Below are positions 62,601 through 64,000 of a stretch of 64,000 nt of DNA, one piece after another (the first letter of the stretch is position 1; every line of letters starts with the position of its first letter). The DNA is taken from assembly GCF_025840185.1 (NCBI RefSeq), contig NZ_JAMPJU010000012.1, positions 61,281 through 125,280 on the forward strand. The letters run 5' to 3'. Below the pieces are notes generated by a model that saw only the letters and a list, made by a program, of their open reading frames with translations, did no database searches and was not told where the DNA came from. The position numbers and the translations under genes are program-made. This DNA comes from Brenneria izbisi (lineage in GTDB: Bacteria; Pseudomonadota; Gammaproteobacteria; Enterobacterales; Enterobacteriaceae).

Positions 62601-64000
62601 ACCGTGATGGGTTCATCGCCCTGCTGATAGCTATCGTCACCGCGTGTCGCGATCTGTACCGTGCCGCTGCTTTCACCCACCGGAATGGTGATGATCTGAT
62701 CGTTACTCAGCGTGATCACCAGCGGGCTGCCGGTGACCGGCGCGCCCACGGTGGCGGTGACGGTAAAGGCGCTGCCTTCGGTGACCTGATTATCCGAACT
62801 CAGGGTGATGGCGGTGGTATCGACCGTATCCGTCACGGTGACAATCGCGGTGTCGCTGCTGTCCAGTTGTTCAAAGTTATGTTCACCGGCATTGACGACG
62901 CTCACCGTATAGCTTTCACCGTCCTGATAGGCATCATCGCCCTGCACCGAAAACGCCGTTGAGGTGCCAACCGCGCTGTTGGCGGCAAAGATGATGGTCG
63001 CGCCATTGCTGAGCGTCACGGTAAATTCACGGTCAGTCGGCTGGCTTAATGTCGCGCCGATGGTGGCGGTGCCGCTGCCTTCCGCCACAGTGATATCCCC
63101 CAGCGTCAAGGTGGTGGTATCGCTGTTATCCACTACCGTGGTGGTGGTTGTACTGCTGGTATCCAGCGCTTCATAGTTGCCGCCGGCAGCGTCTTTAATG
63201 CCGACCGTGATGGGTTCATCGCCCTGCTGATAACCATCGTCACCGCGTGTCGCAATCTGTACCGTGCCGGTACTTTCGCCCACCGGAATGGTGATGGTCT
63301 GATCGTTACTCAGCGTAATGACCAGCGGACTGCCGGTGACCGGCGCGCCCACGGTGGCGGTGACGGTAAAGGCGCTGCCTTCGGTCACCTGATTATCCGC
63401 GCTCAGGGTGATGGCGGTGGTATCGACCGTATCCGTCACGGTGACGGTTGCGGTGTCGCTGACATCCAACTGTTCGAAGTTATGCGCGCCACTGTCGGTT
63501 ACACTCACGGTGTAACTTTCACTGTCCTGGTAGACATCATCGCCCTGCACCGCAAACGCCGTTGAGGTGCCAACTGCACTGTTGGCGGCAAAGGTGATGG
63601 TCGCGCCATTGCTGAGCGTCACGGTAAACTCACGATCGGTCGGCTGGCTTAATGTCGCGCCAATGGTGGCAGTGCCGCTGCCTTCCGTTACCGTCACATC
63701 CCCCAGCGTCAGCGTGGTGGCGTCGCGGTTATCCACTACCGTGGTGGTGGTTGTACTGGTCGTATCCAGCGCTTCATAGTTGCCGCCGGCAGCGTCTTTA
63801 ATGCCGACCGTGATGGGTTCATCGCCCTGCTGATAGCCATCGTCACCGCGTGTAGCGATCTGTACCGTGCCGCTGCTTTCGCCCACCGGAATGGTGATGG
63901 TCTGATCATTACTCAGCGTGATCACCAGCGGACTGCCGGTGACCGGCGCGCCCACGGTGGCGGTGACGGTAAAGGCGCTGCCTTCGGTCACCTGATTATC
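53627..64000 (-). CDS. Giant type I-secreted LapA/BapA-like adhesin, C-terminal part
   Basis: Surface adhesin for attachment and biofilm; about 3,457 codons are visible and the frame stays open to the window edge. From the N-terminal side: 11 A and 9 B Ig-like modules of 101 and 100 residues (57993-64000), four more divergent modules (about 56600-57993), a bacterial Ig-like linker, a choice-of-anchor-K-like domain (about 55500-56150, [14 protein letters not shown] and [13 protein letters not shown]), a VCBS-like domain, an unassigned beta-rich domain (about 54390-55190), RTX nonapeptides and a type I secretion tail ([20 protein letters not shown]). The N-terminal retention module and LapG cut site, and any LapBCE-type exporter genes, are outside the window. 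Cysteine is essentially absent, as usual for such adhesins. Confidence 0.93.
   Translation of the reverse strand, partial: [3457 protein letters not shown]
53940..54040 (-). other. RTX calcium-binding repeats of the adhesin
   Basis: Four nonapeptide-type repeats [34 protein letters not shown] lie just before the secretion tail. Such repeats fold outside the cell when calcium binds and help type I export. Confidence 0.9.
57993..64000 (-). repeat. 603-bp super-repeat array in the adhesin gene
   Basis: Alternating A modules (303 bp, [20 protein letters not shown]...) and B modules (300 bp, [20 protein letters not shown]...) recur with a 603-bp period over at least 6 kb and continue past the window edge. 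Copies differ from each other by only a few bases, mostly silent or conservative (GESSG/[36 protein letters not shown]). This points to recent duplication or continuing gene conversion. Confidence 0.95.
61313..62221 (-). repeat. Run of three A modules without B
   Basis: Here the A module occurs three times in a row: the A-A junctions, reading GTGGTATCGCTGTTATCC on the plus strand, are at about 61607 and 61910, 303 bp apart, instead of the usual A-B junction GTGGTATCGACCGTATCC. The spacing between flanking B modules is therefore 1209 bp rather than 603 bp. Confidence 0.9.

Noticed and set aside
58137..63779. Series of identical 70-residue plus-strand open frames
   Set aside because: They are antisense shadows of the adhesin B modules, recurring with the same 603-bp period and lacking ribosome sites.
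57993..64000. Regular repeats that could suggest a CRISPR array or satellite
   Set aside because: The 300/303-bp units keep one open frame and encode Ig-like adhesin modules; there are no short repeats with unique spacers.

Overview
The window is chromosomal DNA of a plant-associated enterobacterium, most likely in the Pectobacteriaceae (Pectobacterium, Brenneria, Dickeya, Lonsdalea group). The housekeeping backbone follows the E. coli order guaB, xseA, yfgJ, der, bamB, yfgM, hisS, ispG, rodZ, pilW, rlmN, ndk, sseA, sseB, pepB, isc operon, trmJ, suhB, hcaT, glyA, glnB, glrR-qseG-glrK, glmY, purL, mltF, tadA, pgpC. Accessory genes point to a soft-rot or plant-dwelling lifestyle: a PaeY-like pectin acetylesterase, a protealysin/emfourin pair, an alpha-glucoside PTS and a Lap-type giant adhesin system. 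The genus cannot be fixed from the sequence alone.

Layout. 0-5 kb: start of guaB, divergent xseA, then protealysin and its inhibitor emfourin in a two-gene operon, yfgJ and an AEC-family carrier. 5-14.7 kb: a long leftward run for ribosome assembly, outer-membrane assembly, tRNA charging, isoprenoids, cell shape and rRNA/tRNA methylation, ending with ndk. 14.7-19.8 kb: an insertion relative to E. coli (where pbpC and yfhM lie), holding an EIICB permease, a GH4 6-phospho-alpha-glucosidase and an RpiR-type regulator, with the core gene sseA caught between the enzyme and the regulator. 19.8-28.7 kb: sseB, pepB, the complete iscRSUA-hscBA-fdx-iscX operon with two IscR sites, and trmJ. 28.7-32.8 kb: suhB with a boxA in its leader, then a Fur-box-preceded ferric-siderophore-type ABC importer. 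32.8-37.5 kb: orphan hcaT, glyA and the pectin acetylesterase gene. 37.5-48.6 kb: glnB, the GlrR/QseG/GlrK operon, the sRNA gene glmY with three GlrR sites and overlapping sigma-54/sigma-70 promoters, purL, mltF and tadA.

48.6-64 kb: pgpC, murQ, then a biofilm locus. lapG (periplasmic protease) and lapD (c-di-GMP receptor) read rightward. Convergent to them are a 114-residue conserved gene and at least 10.4 kb of a giant type I-secreted adhesin whose 5' part lies beyond the window. By analogy with Pseudomonas fluorescens, LapD bound to c-di-GMP would hold LapG and keep the adhesin on the surface; when c-di-GMP falls, LapG would cut the adhesin near its N-terminus and free the cell. The type I exporter genes and the LapG cut site are not visible here.

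No insertion sequence, phage, integrase, CRISPR array, tRNA or rRNA gene was seen. The less ordinary points are the lap locus with its small conserved partner, the near-identical 303/300-bp adhesin modules with a run of three A modules, the sseA-interrupted alpha-glucoside cluster with an 18-bp palindrome upstream, and several RNA-level control elements (guaB leader stem, suhB boxA, iscR-iscS hairpin, GlmY).
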